A stretch of DNA of 64,000 bases from Caenorhabditis remanei (GCF_010183535.1 NC_071333.1:992001-1056000), one strand, 5' to 3'. Counted from the first letter of the stretch, positions 49,280 to 63,060 are shown. The notes: generated from the sequence alone by a model not told the origin. Numbers and translations: made by a program.

Positions 49280-51727
49280 ATGACCGACTTCAATATTGAT
49301 CAATACGAAATAACGGTCACTCTCGATGATAGTAACAATTCAAAGGACGACGACGAGGGCACGATCAAGCCTAAGTTATATCCTGTATGTCGAGTTTTTA
49401 AACCAAAAATTTTAGAATAAATTTGCATTTTTGTTTTCAGGATTTGAGCGAGCTTAGCGAAAAAGAAAGAAGCGATGAAACAACCGAATGCACTGTAGTT
49501 CTAAAACAGGAGCCGGTTTCAGTTCCAGACCAAGAAGAACCAACCGAAAAAGAACATCTTCATAACCCAAACCTCCGAGAATGGCTCTTAGACAATCTCA
49601 GCTACCACAGAAACCAAAATCCGGCAAAGATAGCTTTGGTAAACATCACTTAACTCCATATTACCATAATACAGCCGTACTCTCAACTTTCAGATTGAAG
49701 AAATCTCGGAAGTCAGATGTGTAACCTACGAAGAGCTGGTGGATGGGTCTAGAAGAACGGCTAACTATATGTCACATCATGGTGTGAAAAACGGGGATCG
49801 TGTTTTGATGTGTATGGAGAATACAGTGGAGTATGTGTTCTATCAGCTTGGCGCATTTTTGCTGGGAGCTATTCCAGTTTTGATTAATCCGAGTCATATT
49901 GGTGAGTGATATAACATTTTTGAGATTCTAAATGTAGGGGCAATCAAAAAAATTTTGTTTTGCTGCAACTCAAAGAACAAATCTTTAAATTTATTCCAGC
50001 TTCCGAAAAACTTGCTGACATCGGATGCACTACTGCAATTGTGGACTTCGAACACTACGGACATGTGCTCCGTATTTCACAAAACACCCTTAATAGCATT
50101 CAGGTATACAATTTCACCAGAATTGTTCAATAAAGACGTGTTTCCAGAGAGTTTTTGTGTTAGCCGAAGACATTGCTGCTATCAGCTTGGCACGACATGT
50201 CTGGATAATTGATGCTTTTGGATTCCTGAGTTTCTCTCCCAATTATGACTGTATTCAGGAAACTAGCAATGATATTTCGTTTATTGTTCCTGGAAGGTTA
50301 GTTTCGTAAACTTCTATTCATATTACTGATGCCTTTCCAGCTTGGAAACCGACCAGTACATCTCTCACTCCCAAGAAAGTGGTTTTTATCTCTGTCATGA
50401 CTATTTCGAGAAGTTGTTTAACATGTTCACCAAATCTGAACCACTGGAGTCCAAAAACCATTTGATAACAGATGGTCTTCACTGTCATGATGCTTTATCT
50501 TATCTTTTCACTATTCTCACAAAAGGAGAGACTTGTGTACTTGCTGAATCAACGTTGGATGTTTGGAGAGCGTCACTGCTGGACAGAATTGCTGGAATTA
50601 TCGAGCAGTACAAAGTGAGTAAATGTCTTTAGCTCAAACAAAAACTGTAATTTTTCAGGTTTCTCTACTTTTTTCGAATTCCCAATTACTGAAATGTTTC
50701 ATCAAATACGAAGTTCATAAAATCTATGACTTATCATCATTAGAAGTGAGTTTCCACTCTTAAGTTTCAATCTCAGAAGTTACACTTCAGATCATTGCCA
50801 ACCATGGAGCCGTAGTTTCCGTCTCCACCGCTAAAAAAGTAAAGAAGATTTTGGATGTTACATTATTGCAAGGTTAGTTCCGGAATTAAATAAAGATCAG
50901 AAATTTTCAGTTAGTCAAAGTTCTGTGTTTCAGCTTACTCCGGAGCGGAATTCGGTGTTGCGAGTTTTGGTGTGTTCGATGAAGAATCTGAAAAAAATCT
51001 TCTCAATTCCGGTCTTCCGATTGATGACATGAAAATTAAAGTAGTCAGCGACAACTTTGAAACAGCGACTGACCGAAACATTTTGAATTTCAGGTGGCAC
51101 ATATGGAAACCGACAAAGAGTTGCCAAAGGGAAAGTGGGGACAGGTTATTTTGAGTGGACGACAGCTGTTTAAAGAGTACTTGCAAAATGATGAGCTGAA
51201 CAAGAGTAGGAAATTTGGAAAATCTTGGTTCAAGACAGGTAGGTCAGAAAATGGAATTTTGTTTATAAAAATTTGTTGCAGGAGACTATGGCATGATTGA
51301 TGAAAACGGTCGGTTGCACATTGAAGGGGCCCTCACAGACTTAATAACCGCCCAAAGCAAACTGGTGTCATCAGAAATGATGGAAAGCATATTATGTGAA
51401 CATAAATTGGTGCATGACGTAGTGGTGATGCAGAATGACCAACATGTGTGGTGCGGAGTCCTCCTAAAGAATGAAAACGAAGTTCCTACATCTGACACAT
51501 TGGAGAAATTACTGAAAAGTGAGAAGACATTGCTTTCATTTAAAAAACAAAAAAACCAATAAAACATTGCAGAACACAAAATTGCTATGGCCATCAACAA
51601 AGTTATTATACTCGATTTTATTCCAAGATCGGAGAAAGGAAAGATTTTGAGAAATGAGATTCCATACTTGATGAATTCGGAAAAGGAGCCATCAGAACCG
51701 GAAGAGAATACTGAATCATATATTTGA
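49280..51727 (+). CDS. Acyl-CoA-synthetase/AMP-ligase-like protein, probable pseudoenzyme
   Basis: Twelve exons: 49280-49384, 49441-49638, 49694-49901, 50000-50103, 50148-50296, 50341-50614, 50659-50745, 50791-50872, 50934-51040, 51094-51238, 51282-51518, 51573-51727; 616 residues. The fold of the ANL superfamily is clear: CTYEELVDGSRRTANYM, NGDRVLMCMENTVEYVF, LPKGKWGQVILSGRQLFKEY, WFKTGDYGMIDENGRLHIEG and GKILRNEI. But the phosphate-binding motif (normally SGTTGxPKG) is replaced near residue 250-260 by VPGSLETDQ, and the hinge motif DRxKELIK is GALTDLIT. TGD and the A10 lysine (about K589) remain. There is an extra acidic N terminus of about 70 residues. It is closest in layout to 4-coumarate-CoA-ligase-like enzymes; loss of ATP-dependent activity is inferred. 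An acceptor at 49258 probably marks trans-splicing. AATAAA at 51964-51969. Confidence 0.87.
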
Positions 51728-53052
51728 AATGTTTGTATGAGAGGTTTGGAAGGTTTTCAGAGTTTCACCACATGAGATGATATTTTCTGGGAATCTGTCA
51801 TGTTGCAGAATATAAACTCATGTCTGACCCGAAATTACAAAAAAAACATATCTTTATCGTTAAAAATGTGAAATCATGAAAACCTTCTTAACCTCAATCA
51901 TACAATGCTTCCGCTCTACTTTCCCGTTCCCATGTTATCAATTTCCATTATCAATTTGTATGTAATAAATGATAGTTTCACTACACTTCATCACAAGATC
52001 CGTTCCTTCCGACCCATCCCAACCTTTTCAATTGAATTTAAATAGAATAAGATGACAGATGATGACAACACATGTACAAAACATAACGGATAGGAGAAGA
52101 AAGAAAAGAATGATCACAATTGGGCGTCCTCTCTTGTTTAAATCTCATCTCAAGGTCTTTATTATCTGGAAAACGGAACATGATAATGATAACGATGGAA
52201 GGGAGGGCGTTTCGTGAGAATTATCACTTATGTTCACGGATTTTCTATCAATTTTCTATAGGTTATCGATGATTTCCATTGTTTTTTTTGTTTGGACCAC
52301 ACACATTGTGTGTAAAAAGGAAAGATGTAACCAAATATCTGCAAACATTGGGTAGTTTTTTGAAAAAAACAACTTTTTTCAACTTTTTGAGTTTCACTTT
52401 TGGTTTTTTGAGCTTGTAAGTAACAATAACTCTCTTTTGCTGAAAATGATCAAAAGTGCATATAGATACTTGGTCATCATATTGTTTGTTCAAACTAGTC
52501 GTATTGTTTTTGTTGTTGACCGAAACTCATGCCGCGTTCTATTCAATTGTATCCGTAGAAGATGGTCTACCTTCATTCAGCTCACTACGTTTTCCTTGAT
52601 CTTCTTCGGCCAACGTACACTCCTATGAAAAAAGGGCGAAAAAAATAATGAGAGGTCGTATTGTTTGCGCAGATTTCTTTTTCCATTTCCATCGTTTTCT
52701 TTTTGTTATCACTAAAATCGCCTCTCTCATATCTCTTGTCCTCCCTTCGTTCACTGGCGGAAGTACTCAAGTGGATGTGCACTGAAATGTGTGTATTTTT
52801 GTGATGGTGGTGGTGAAAAAAAAACTAAGCAAAGGTTCTTTTTGTACAGAATCAAAGAGAAATAGAGAGAGAGCTTTTCAATGTTCTTTTCAAGTAGTTG
52901 AAACATACTTTTTTTGTTGCATTAGTGTACTTTTTCACCCTTGGAAAAACCATCTTCTGGATTTTTCCTCCTGAAACATTTGAAAATTTGTTTTGCTAAT
53001 ACATTTTCAACATCAGATTCAATAAAGATTTCATATATTACCATTTTTTCAG
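51728..53052. other. Spacer upstream of the Caskin gene
   Basis: Contains the 3' UTR of the preceding gene (AATAAA at 51964-51969) and the proximal promoter of the Caskin gene. The 1.3-kb distance argues against an operon. Nothing else is recognised. Confidence 0.45.
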
Positions 53053-53074
53053 AACAACATTTGTACAACACAAA

Positions 53075-56000
53075 ATGTCAAGCAGAAAATTATTACGGAG
53101 GTTTTCATCGAGCATATCAGGTGAGCCATTCAATTTTTTCAAAAAAAATTTCCGATGATTTATTCACGGAATGTTTTCAGATCTTCTAAGCATACCAAAG
53201 CGAGATCTCAGTGATAATGAAGAGTGAGTCATTTCATATGCAACTGATACTCATTTAATTCTAATTTTCAGAGTCACACCATTACACAATGCCGTCAAAA
53301 TGGGGAATACCGTAATGGCAAAAAATTTCATAGACTCAAAGTCAATGTGGATTGATGAGCCGGATATCAGAGGTTTGTTTCCTTGAATTGAAACCAAAAA
53401 ATTCAAAAATATTAATTTCAGGCCAAACAGCTCTGCACTTGTCGATTACTTATGGTGACACTGAAATGACTTCCCTTCTTCTGAAAGGTGGAGCTAATGT
53501 AGATGCAGCAGACCATGATGGGACAACAGCTTGTCATATAGCATGTAGAGATGGTATGATTGATCATGTAAGGTGTTTTTTTGTTTTTCCCAAGAAAATT
53601 TTCCGAAATTTTCAGTTCAACCTTCTTATTTACTATCATGCGGACATCTGTTCTGTGGATAGAGCTGGAAGGACACCGTTTGATTTAGCTTGTGAACAAG
53701 GACAGGAGAAGGTTTCCTTTTAAAGTGTAACGACTAACCATACTAATTATTCAGATGTTGGAAAGATTGTTTATTTGTGGTTTAAAGAAAATTAACTTCC
53801 AATGTATGGACTACTTTCATACTGCGTCTGCACTACATCTTGCAGCAGATAGTGGTCAGGTTCAGGTGAATTCTCAAAATTATTTCAAAACAGAACAACT
53901 TCATCTATTTGCATTAATTTCCAGGTTGTTTCCTTACTACTCGACAATAACTGGTACTTGAATTTCACCTCTGAGAGCGGGTCGGCACTTCATATGGCGG
54001 CAGGGTCTGGTCAAATACAAGTTGTGCGGTTTTTATTAAAAGTAAGTGGCTGGCCGGGCATGGAGTTAGTTATTATTTGATGAGTAGATCAACACTTCTC
54101 GGGGAACACAAGAAATTGGGGTAATCTTGTAAGAGAAAAGTCTTACAAGGGAACTCTTTGGAGACGTGGCTTTGAAACGATCTATAAATTTGGTTATAGA
54201 CTATTTCGATTACGGGAAATTCATTTCTGCAAACGAAATTGGCAAAATGTCTCTGCGAGCTGAGTTATGAGCTCTCAAACGTTTCATATAGCTAATCTTT
54301 TTTACATGGGTTTCCAAACCGGCAAATAGTATACACCCATTTTGTAGCGTACGAGCACAGGTGAACCACTGGAAAAACAAATGAAACCGCGCGGTGGTGT
54401 ATTTGTGGCTGACTTGAAATATCATGTGAAAACTCTGAAAACGTTTGGCTTATTACTCTGCTCACAGAGACATTTAACCGATTCTGATTGCAAAAATGGT
54501 CTCCCGGAGTCGAAAATACTGAAAATCAAATTTATAGATCGTTTGAAACCCGCGTCTTCAAATACTTCCTTTGTTAGTACTTACGAGGAAACTTTTTTCA
54601 AAATTGGAGTGTTTATGACTCCTGTAACGCCAAAAGATTGTTGTACCAGTGAAACAAGCGAAACTTTTCTTTTAAATTCAAACGTATGGGGTCACGCCTG
54701 AATCATCTAACAGCCATTCCATTCCACATAAAACTTTAACTTCAGACTGGAATCGACGCCACTATAACCAATTCAGATGGGCTGACAGCTTACGCATGGG
54801 CCAAAAAAAATAGTGGCCGGAATCCAATAACATACAAGGAGATCCGGTTTCTGCTAAAAAGTGAGTTTTATAGGGGCAATCAAAATGTGTTAGATGGAAA
54901 AGGGAGGCATATGAATATTTGAAACAAGATATTATGAGTTGATTGAAATTAATAGTGACGGTTCATACGCATATTATATAATCTAGGGTATAATGCAATA
55001 TGCAATAAAAATTACAGGCGCCTGTCTTTTCATTGCTACCTTTTTTTCTATTTCATATTTTTCCCTTCATTCTTTCTATCTAAAAAAAATACATTTTTTT
55101 TGTAAAAAAAAAAGCAAAGAACATTGGTTCTACTGTGTCACTTCTGCTACATTCCCCTCATTTTCACACTCTTATTTTCTGTGCTAATTCCTAGGGTATT
55201 AACACGGCTTATGGAGAAAAAACTACAAGTAATACACAATTGATCTACACAAAGTGTTTGTTGTTTCTTTCCTTATTGAGTTTTTTTCTGTGTTGAGAAT
55301 AAAATTGATTGGAGTCTTGGTTTCTGAAAGGACATAATAAAACCCAGGATTTTTGATAGCTGGGGCCATTACACCTTTACACCCACCTACTGTAGGAATA
55401 AGGCTGATACTAATGTGAGTGTCTGAACGCAGTAATCAGAACCAATTATGAATATGACCAAATTATAAGAGCATTTAATTTTGGGATCCATAATACCTGT
55501 CCATGATATCAATTAATACAAGTGTTTTGTTGTTTGAATCCTTTTTAAAGAAAATCTAGTTTTTAGGACGTCACTATATTTCAGACTTGCAACGGACCGG
55601 GTCACAGTACAAAAATTTGAAAATATAAATTTGTTTGAATTTTTAAAACTTTTTCTGCAAAATGTTTTGAATATAGGATTTTGACTATTTTTCAAAAAAA
55701 TTTCAAAATTTTCATGATATTTTTTGACACATTTTTTGACTCCGGGCCGATATTTTGCAAGTTTGCTTTATTTGAACGTCATTTTCCTGTCTCGTCCTAT
55801 AATTTCAAACTCAGCCTGAAAAATGTTTACTATACAAAGCGATCGTCACAGCCAGAAAGTTTAGAGCACTCTACGTCATTATTCTGCTATTCTGCTTGAA
55901 AAAGATGTGATCTGACAGGCAATTATATTTCGGGACATCATCTTTTCCTATCGCCCACTCTTTTCCTACACCCACAATACCAAGAGCCGGACATTTCCTT

Positions 56001-59000
56001 TAAACCGTTGTAAAAATTCATCAAAAATCGACGGGTTCGATCAAACAATAAATGTATCAAAGAAGAAAAGAAAAAAAAACCAGGGACGTATTAATCATCA
56101 ATCATTCATAAAAATTTTTGGTTTTGCGGGTTTCGCGCTCCGTGTCCTCTTTCCATCTCCCTCTGCTTTCTGTTCGTCTCTCTATCTTTTCCTCCGGTTT
56201 GAAGAAAACGTTAAATCAACATATGCGCAACACATCATTCTTCTTTTCTACCTTCTTCTTCTCACCCATTGTTCATTATGTTTCCCGCAGTACAATGAGC
56301 GTTGAACAGAAGAGAGACTGTTATTAATTGGATATGCAAGTGGTGGTCTTGGTGACAAGACAAGGAAAAGAGGGGAGGAAATGGCGAAAGGTGGTAAAAC
56401 GTTGTGCGCGCACTCTCCCCCTCTCTCCGACTGTCTCTGACTGTGGGGTAGTGTGTATGACGGCGGGGGGAAGTTCACGGTCACCATCTGCACACACCAT
56501 TCGTTATTTATTGATTTTGGCGGCAAAACCCAATACACCCCGTTGTCATTTCTTTCCGATCGTGTTTGGAAATTGAATCTTTGTTAGTTTTTTGAGATGC
56601 TAATCCTATTTGTGTTCGCTATTTGGACTTGCGTAACCATTTAGATAATTTGGTAAATGGAAAGTGACCCTCAGAACATTTTTTTGACGTCAAACATAAA
56701 TTTGCAATAGTTATAATGGGTGGTTATCAGATCACTTGATAAGCTGTGTCAATAGTTTTCCAGTAAGAACATTAGGTCCGTTCCGGCTGTCTAAACCAGT
56801 TATGAATTCACCGATAACGGATTGAAAACAAAAACCCTCTTGTGCTTTTTTGTTTCTGCAAAAACATACACCACCCCCGCGAATTGTCGTTTTTTTGTAA
56901 AAACGGTAAGAATTATTACCCGCGAGGTCGGTGAAGACATTAAAAACGATCGTTGCAACCAAAAAACTCTCGTCAACGTCAAAACAGTTGCGATTTTAGT
57001 TCAAAATTAGCTTCAATTACAATAAACTGTTATTCAGTGTACTTTGACTACAATAACCAACATCCTCAGTACACATGTTGACTGAAAAAAAAGTTTATCT
57101 TGGTGTTCACAAGTTGTCAGCGGCATGTTACCGCATTTTTTTTATTACCAACAAAATCGCCTATCTGGCTCCAATATTGTTTGATTAGTTAGTTATCTGG
57201 TACAGTGACAAAAAATATCATTTCCGGTTTGACAGGGATTTACTAGCTTTTTCGCTTTTTTGTTTTTTAGTACTGCACATCATGTGTTTTTCCTGTTTTT
57301 CCTCACTTCACACAACGAAAAAAAACTCGAGAGATCCGAGAATTCCGACTCGGCGATTATAAAAGTACGAGTCATATGGACGCGAGAATCTCTCCTTTTT
57401 TTTCCTTTTGTCTCCAAAATCCGCCACTTGTAACCGAACCCACACATTAACGCATGCGGCGGAATCATTTCTTTCTAACGGCACCTTTTGTGCATTCACC
57501 CAAAAAATTCTTCCCCTTTTCGCACCCTCTCATCTCCTGTCAAGTCAAAAGAAATCTTCCCCCCCTCTCCCGCCATTCTTTTTATCCATCTCCCTATGCC
57601 ATCTTTCTCATTTTTTTTAGTTCTTTCTTTTCTCTTTCCTGAAACACACATCTTTCGTTTTTCCTCACTAAAAAGCCAAGCTTCATTGAATCAAAACTGA
57701 TAGGCATATCGCTTATGCATAGGTGATTGTTTGCATTCGAATGCTTCAAATGCCGCAATTCGCTTTGCCTTGAAGTGGGGTAAACCAGTTCTCCCATCTG
57801 TCATAGCCCCCCATAGCTTTTTGAGATCTTTTCACACGCGTTTAGGTTTTTCATCGGTCGCGTGAAGATACTGTATCTGTCATGCTAATAAGTCACACGC
57901 CAAATGTCTACACTTGAACTCTTTGAGCACCCATTAAATTTGCATGCGAAAAGCAAAAGAATTCAAATTTTTTGTTAGTTTTCCCAAGTTTTATCACTGT
58001 GAATTCCGTATTTTCATGCAAATCATTCTTTCCTTTTCTGTAGGGTCTCAATTTTACAAGGAGGAAAGCAAACAGTTGGCATTTCTCTTTCTTCTCACTT
58101 TTTACACCAACAATTCATTTTGTTAATTTCAGACTTCCACACGTTTACCAATGCGATAGCTGTTGAAGACTATTGTGGTGTCGAAGCAAACGAGCTGAGC
58201 TTATCAAAAGGTGACCAAGTGTGGGTGAGTAATTGTTTGATCTATCACACATCTATTTGTTTTTTGATGTAATAGTCCATCTTTCTTGGAGCAGTAAAAA
58301 AACGTGAAAACTCAACATTCCCATTTTTTCCTTGCAGGTTATAGAACGTCGTACTTCGGAAGTTTGGAAGGGAATTGTGTTTGGACGGAAAGGAAATTCG
58401 CGGAGCGGATTTTTTCAATCAAGAGTTATTGAAGAGCAGAAAGAGACAAGAGATAAGAACGAGGAGATTCTTACGACGCCAAAGATTGAAACAAGAAAAA
58501 ATCGTGAGTTTCAAAAGACTTCAGGGCTAAAATTGAGTGGAATGTTGAGAGAAGTGCCTGGGTTTTTGGGAAGAATCTCAAAATCGTACTTTCAGCTAAT
58601 CCGTAACTACTAGAAACTGCAAAACTTTCAAAATCCGCCTGCTATCTGAAACTTTGAGTTGCCTTGAATTTTTTCACTATGAGAAGCAGGATAAACCACC
58701 CCAGATATTTTTAAACCATGAATTGGCAAAAATCCTGGGATTGGGTTTCAATCTAATCTGGTCGTGGACATAAAATTCTGTCTATGGGGCAATGCTCCAG
58801 TTCTCCAAAAACGAACTAATACGTGAAAAATAGAATCTTCTTCACTCAGACACCCATATTTACCACCTGTTCATTGAAAACCCGTGAAACCAAGGCATTT
58901 AATGCAGCGCAGTTGTGTCAACAGACTATGCTAATTAGGTCCCACTTGTTGCAATCCTCACTATATAACACATCATTACAGATAACAAAATGAGCTCACG

Positions 59001-62000
59001 TATCGCCAAAAGCCAGAAGAACCCAACGTCAACCTTCTCCAAGCAAGCCTCGATCCCAGTTGTCCCGCGTAGAAGTTGCTCCACTATACAGTATCATGGT
59101 AAGAGTGGTTTCAGTATGTTGATGTCTGCAATTCTTAATTTATGCGGTGCAACCGCGTCAGATTTCGTACTTGAAAAATGTTGTTCAAATTATTTTGAAA
59201 TCTCCCTATTACCAAGTTATAAAACAAATTTCATAACCTCTATTCACACAAATTCATCAAATATCCAGATATCAACCGCAACACGCCCACTCAAATGACT
59301 TCATTCGGACGGACGGCATCATGCTACGGCGATACGAATAATCTGAAGTAGGTTTCCTGTTTTTCGAGAAATAAATCCCAATGAAAACGCTGAATTTTGA
59401 TTGTTTTCGCCTTTTTCAGACCGAATAATGCGATGACGAAATCCACATCCGGCTCATTTGGCTCCGACTCCTTTCATGTATTCAACAATGGCAGTCGCAC
59501 CTCCACGCCTAGTTAGTGAATTTTTTATTGGGAAATGTGGTTTTGAAATTCTGATTTCCGGAAGAAAGCATGTTTCTAAAATAGGAGGACGGAGGTTGTG
59601 CTGTTTGAACATTTCGGAATCGTTCATGACTTTTCGAATAAAAAGTACTTTTTCGTGGAAAGGAACCTGGCTGTGATTCAATTTCTTCCGTTTCTCGAAT
59701 ACGGCTCCTCCCCTTTTCTTGCCAAAAAAAGGAACCTCGAAAGTCAAAAAACAGACACGCACACATTTTTTGTCCTCTGAGGTTTCAAGTGTCATTGTCC
59801 CTCCTTCGAAAGATTAGATCCTTCCTCAGTAATTGGTTTTGTACAACTAGGCACATCTCTAAATGCTCAGCAGCCGGGTATTTTTCCTCTTTTGTATTAC
59901 ATCCCTCCCCCTTCTCCATTTGAAATTCTCAAAGAAAACAAGAGACGTGACGAAAATATGTTTTTGGGATCAGAAAAATTAATGAGGATCATCATTTTTT
60001 CAAGCGAGAGAGAGTGAGATCTCTTTCTCCGCTTCTAAACCGCAGTTTTATACTTTTTTGAAGAGAAGAAGGACACAGAGAATAGAGAAAGAGCCTATGA
60101 ATTCAGCAGCGCCGCTGCTGGGGCTGACAAAACTGCATTTTTGAGCGGAAGTGGCGACACACTCTATTCACACATCTCCGTCAGAAGCCTTCAAAAACTT
60201 TTTCGTTAGGAAAATGAAATGAATCGATTCAGTGTGTGCTCTTTTGGTATCCACCCTGTAAACAACGAGCCCTATGGAAAACAAAAACACCCCAGAATTC
60301 ATATACCTCACAAGACCTGAATTTGGGAGAAGGGGGAAAAATAGATGAAAATTGAAACCTCTGGTAGTTACATTTGACTTTGTTGTCATTGTCATCGGAT
60401 ATCTCATGTGCAGCTTTTCTCTGTTTTTTTTCCTCTTGTTCACTTCTTTTCTGTTTGGATTAAGATATACTACTTTTTCAGATCCATCCAACATGTATAA
60501 CTCGTCTTCATGCTTGTATCCGGCCAAAGTTGAGAACCATTACGCTTCGATTGGCTCGAGTTCAAGTCAGAGCAGTTCCGGGTTTGAAAGTGCCAAGGTA
60601 AGATAATATTAGTACACAATCTTCACTACAAAAAATACTCCATACCACCTAACCATCACACTTTTTCTATAATATCTTTTCATTTCCAGTGTTCCGCATC
60701 CACATCTGCTTCATCATTCCCGTCGGCTGGCCAAAGCAATGAATCTGGTTGTGAATCTGCTCATAGCGTCCGTTCAGTGGAAAGTGGTAGTGGGTCCTCA
60801 TCGTCAATTCATGGATTGGACGATTCTCTTTATCGCTCGACTCACGAGGTGGACGTGACCGGAATGGTACAAAGCGGTGTCCCACATGCGGAAATCTTGG
60901 CGAATTGGTTGGATAGTATCAATATGAATAGTTATTTGGCAGTGTTTTTGAAGCAGGGATATGATCTACAGACTATTGGTTAGTTTTGTGGTTTTCTGAA
61001 CATGCAATAACATGTTTAAATCTTTCAGCTCGCTGCACACCCGCAGATCTACTAAGTCTCGGAATCAAAAACCCGGATCACCGCAAGAAACTCATTAATG
61101 ACATCCATAGTTGGAAAATTATGGACCAATGGCCATCAGTTGTTCCGAACAACAGCTTGAGGTATTTCCAATCAAACATATTTGTCTACATTATATTTTC
61201 AGAGAATGGCTGCATGCAATTGCCCTGGCTGAGTACATCCCCCTTTTCGAGAGTCAACGATACACAACTGTCAGGGATCTTTTGGAATTGCAATGGGAGG
61301 ATTTTGAGGATATTGGAGTGAAACGATTGGGACACTTGAAGAGATTTGGGTTGACTATCAAGAAATTAAAAGTGAGTGTTTACAATAAGCCCACAGATAA
61401 AAAAAACTTCAAATCAGGACCATCAACGTCTAGCGGCCAGCAGTCTCCACCCATCGCAATACGCTGTTCACTCCAACCCCAGCAGCTACCATGTCCCACA
61501 AACCTATGGATACTCAACCATGACTGCTCCTCAGAGACAACAGTCAGGAACAACCTTCCGAAGCAATGATCCTCCACCTCCAGCACCATCGGCACCAAAT
61601 CGATCTCTGCGTGCCAGCAGTGACAAGATCGATTACTTGAGCTACCAACAGAACAACTGGAAATCAGCGACAACGCTGCCGGAGGCACCTCCAAAACCGA
61701 TATTCCTGTCGTCAAAGCCGAAAAGTACATCAGATTTACTATTCGGGGATGACACACCAATTCGGTTGAACTTGGTATCTACTGGAAAGATATTGAGTGA
61801 TATTAGCAAGCTGAAAAAAGATGAGGAGGAAGATCAAGAATTGGATGACCCGAATGAATGCCCACCGCCTCCAGCACCTCTTCACTGCAATGTTGGAATG
61901 CACCATATCTCATCGAGCAACCTGTCGTCATTCAACTCTTCCCTCAGCCATGATCAGTTCCCGTTTGCGAATGAGAATTGTGGAACTATAAGGTAAGTTG

Positions 62001-62280
62001 TCTATTGATACTGTGATAGTATTACATATTCATATTCAGGTACTCATCGGGTCGTCAAACCAATGCGTTCGACGTGCCAACTTCACTGCCGCCACTAATA
62101 TCCGATGATCATGGAAGGTAGTTAACCCATACATCCAACACCACATTTTTCATAACCAAATTTTTCAGTGAATCATCTATCGGTAGTTCCAGTAAAGCTC
62201 CAACAATTGATGAGATGCTTCAGGACATCCAGGGAGCCATGGATAACTTGATATCTCCGACTTCTACGTTGAGGAAATAA
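53075..62280 (+). CDS. ksin-1: Caskin orthologue: ankyrin repeats, SH3, two SAM domains
   Basis: Twenty exons: 53075-53120, 53181-53223, 53272-53372, 53422-53567, 53616-53711, 53755-53865, 53925-54041, 54746-54860, 58133-58224, 58338-58503, 58982-59098, 59269-59347, 59420-59511, 60482-60597, 60690-60978, 61029-61161, 61203-61371, 61418-61992, 62040-62117, 62169-62280; 930 residues, every phase consistent. Ankyrin repeats span about 30-258 (GQTALHLSITYGDTEMTSLL, GTTACHIACRDG, SALHLAADSGQVQVVSLL). The SH3 domain is about 262-322 (AVEDY at its start, GFFQSRVIE at its end, a GFFP variant). A Ser-rich linker follows, then SAM1 (about 543-607, ILANWLDSINMNSYLAVFLK) and SAM2 (about 618-676, REWLHAIALAEYIPLFES), then a proline-rich tail with PPPPAPSAP and PPPPAPLH. 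This is the Caskin order; in flies and mammals Caskin is a synaptic/axonal scaffold that polymerises through its SAM domains and acts with LAR. The symbol rests on that orthology. The ATG at 53075 follows a strong acceptor at 53052, a likely trans-splice site. Confidence 0.9.
54042..54745. other. Caskin intron 7 with repeat-like content
   Basis: This 704-bp intron is less AT-rich than its neighbours and has a 106-codon open frame (54381-54701) with no recognisable domain. Its texture suggests an old transposable-element insertion, but I see no inverted ends or target duplication. Confidence 0.35.
54861..58132. other. Caskin intron 8 (3.3 kb)
   Basis: Separates the ankyrin-repeat exons from the SH3 exons. 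No exon is seen inside. It contains poly-pyrimidine stretches near 56140-56180 and 57530-57660, GC-richer patches near 56400-56480, and many T-runs. A promoter for a short isoform lacking ankyrin repeats is conceivable but not shown. Confidence 0.4.
60104..60120. promoter_or_regulatory. GC-rich palindrome in Caskin intron 13
   Basis: CAGCAGCGCCGCTGCTG: 8-bp arms around one central base, within the 970-bp intron 59512-60481. It stands out from the AT-rich surroundings. Function unknown. Confidence 0.4.
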
Positions 62281-63059
62281 TTATTCAAAAAATTTTTATA
62301 ATCTGGTGTCACTTTTCTTGTCATTGATAGGTTTTCTTCATTTTTCTTTCTCTTTTCATCGTCGTTTTTTCTGAATTTCCAACGGTTGACCTTTTCTACG
62401 GGCTAGTGTTGTATTTGTTAGATGATATTTTCATATTTCTGCCCTATTTATTTCCAATGAATTATTTTCCGGTAAAATTCTAAAAAAAAATAGTTTTTAC
62501 TGAAGAAAAAGAGGCAAAATTCCAATTTGTTGGCACCCTGCCAATATTTCTGTGCTGATGTAATTGAGCGCGTTTGCATTATTGAAACGGAATATGCTGT
62601 CAAGATGCAAAATATTATCAAAAATCGTTTTGAGATCGAATTTGTTGAAGATTTTCAGTTTTTCAAAATTGTAAATATAATATCGAAAGATAATAACGTC
62701 TTCTTCTATAAATATTACACAGCGATAACGTTTTTGTCTGCGGGAGACAAAATTAGGTCGACGAACAGTTGTTCTGTGTACCTGCCGTTGCCTGTTCGGT
62801 AATCCATCATTTAGACAGTCATTTTCTTAACGTTTCTTTGCTTTAGAGAGTGCAGATACGCAGCAGGCCAAAAAAGTGTAATCAATTAATAAGTTTCCCT
62901 ATATTGAATGGTTTGTGGTAGAATTCAAAGTTAACTCCAAAATTTTTAATGAAATAACATTTTCTTTGAAGTTTCATCATTTACCATTTTGTACTTTTCC
63001 TTCCTCCTCATTTTGTTGGTCTTTTCATTTTCTATCCCTCCGTTTATCAATTTTTTCAG
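62281..63059. other. Spacer between Caskin and the methyltransferase gene
   Basis: About 780 bp containing the Caskin 3' UTR and the promoter of the next gene. An open frame at 62527-62802 has no ATG-based start or domain and is not supported. Confidence 0.45.
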
Positions 63060-63060
63060 G

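Noticed and set aside
54381..54701. 106-codon frame in a Caskin intron
   Set aside because: Lies between well-phased Caskin exons and has no recognisable domain; likely repeat-derived.
56025..56040. GGGTTCGATC resembling a tRNA B box
   Set aside because: No A box or acceptor-stem pairing in the surrounding 80 bp.
49280..62280. Possible operon of the AMP-ligase-like gene and Caskin
   Set aside because: The 1.35-kb gap is far larger than the roughly 100-bp spacing of nematode operons.
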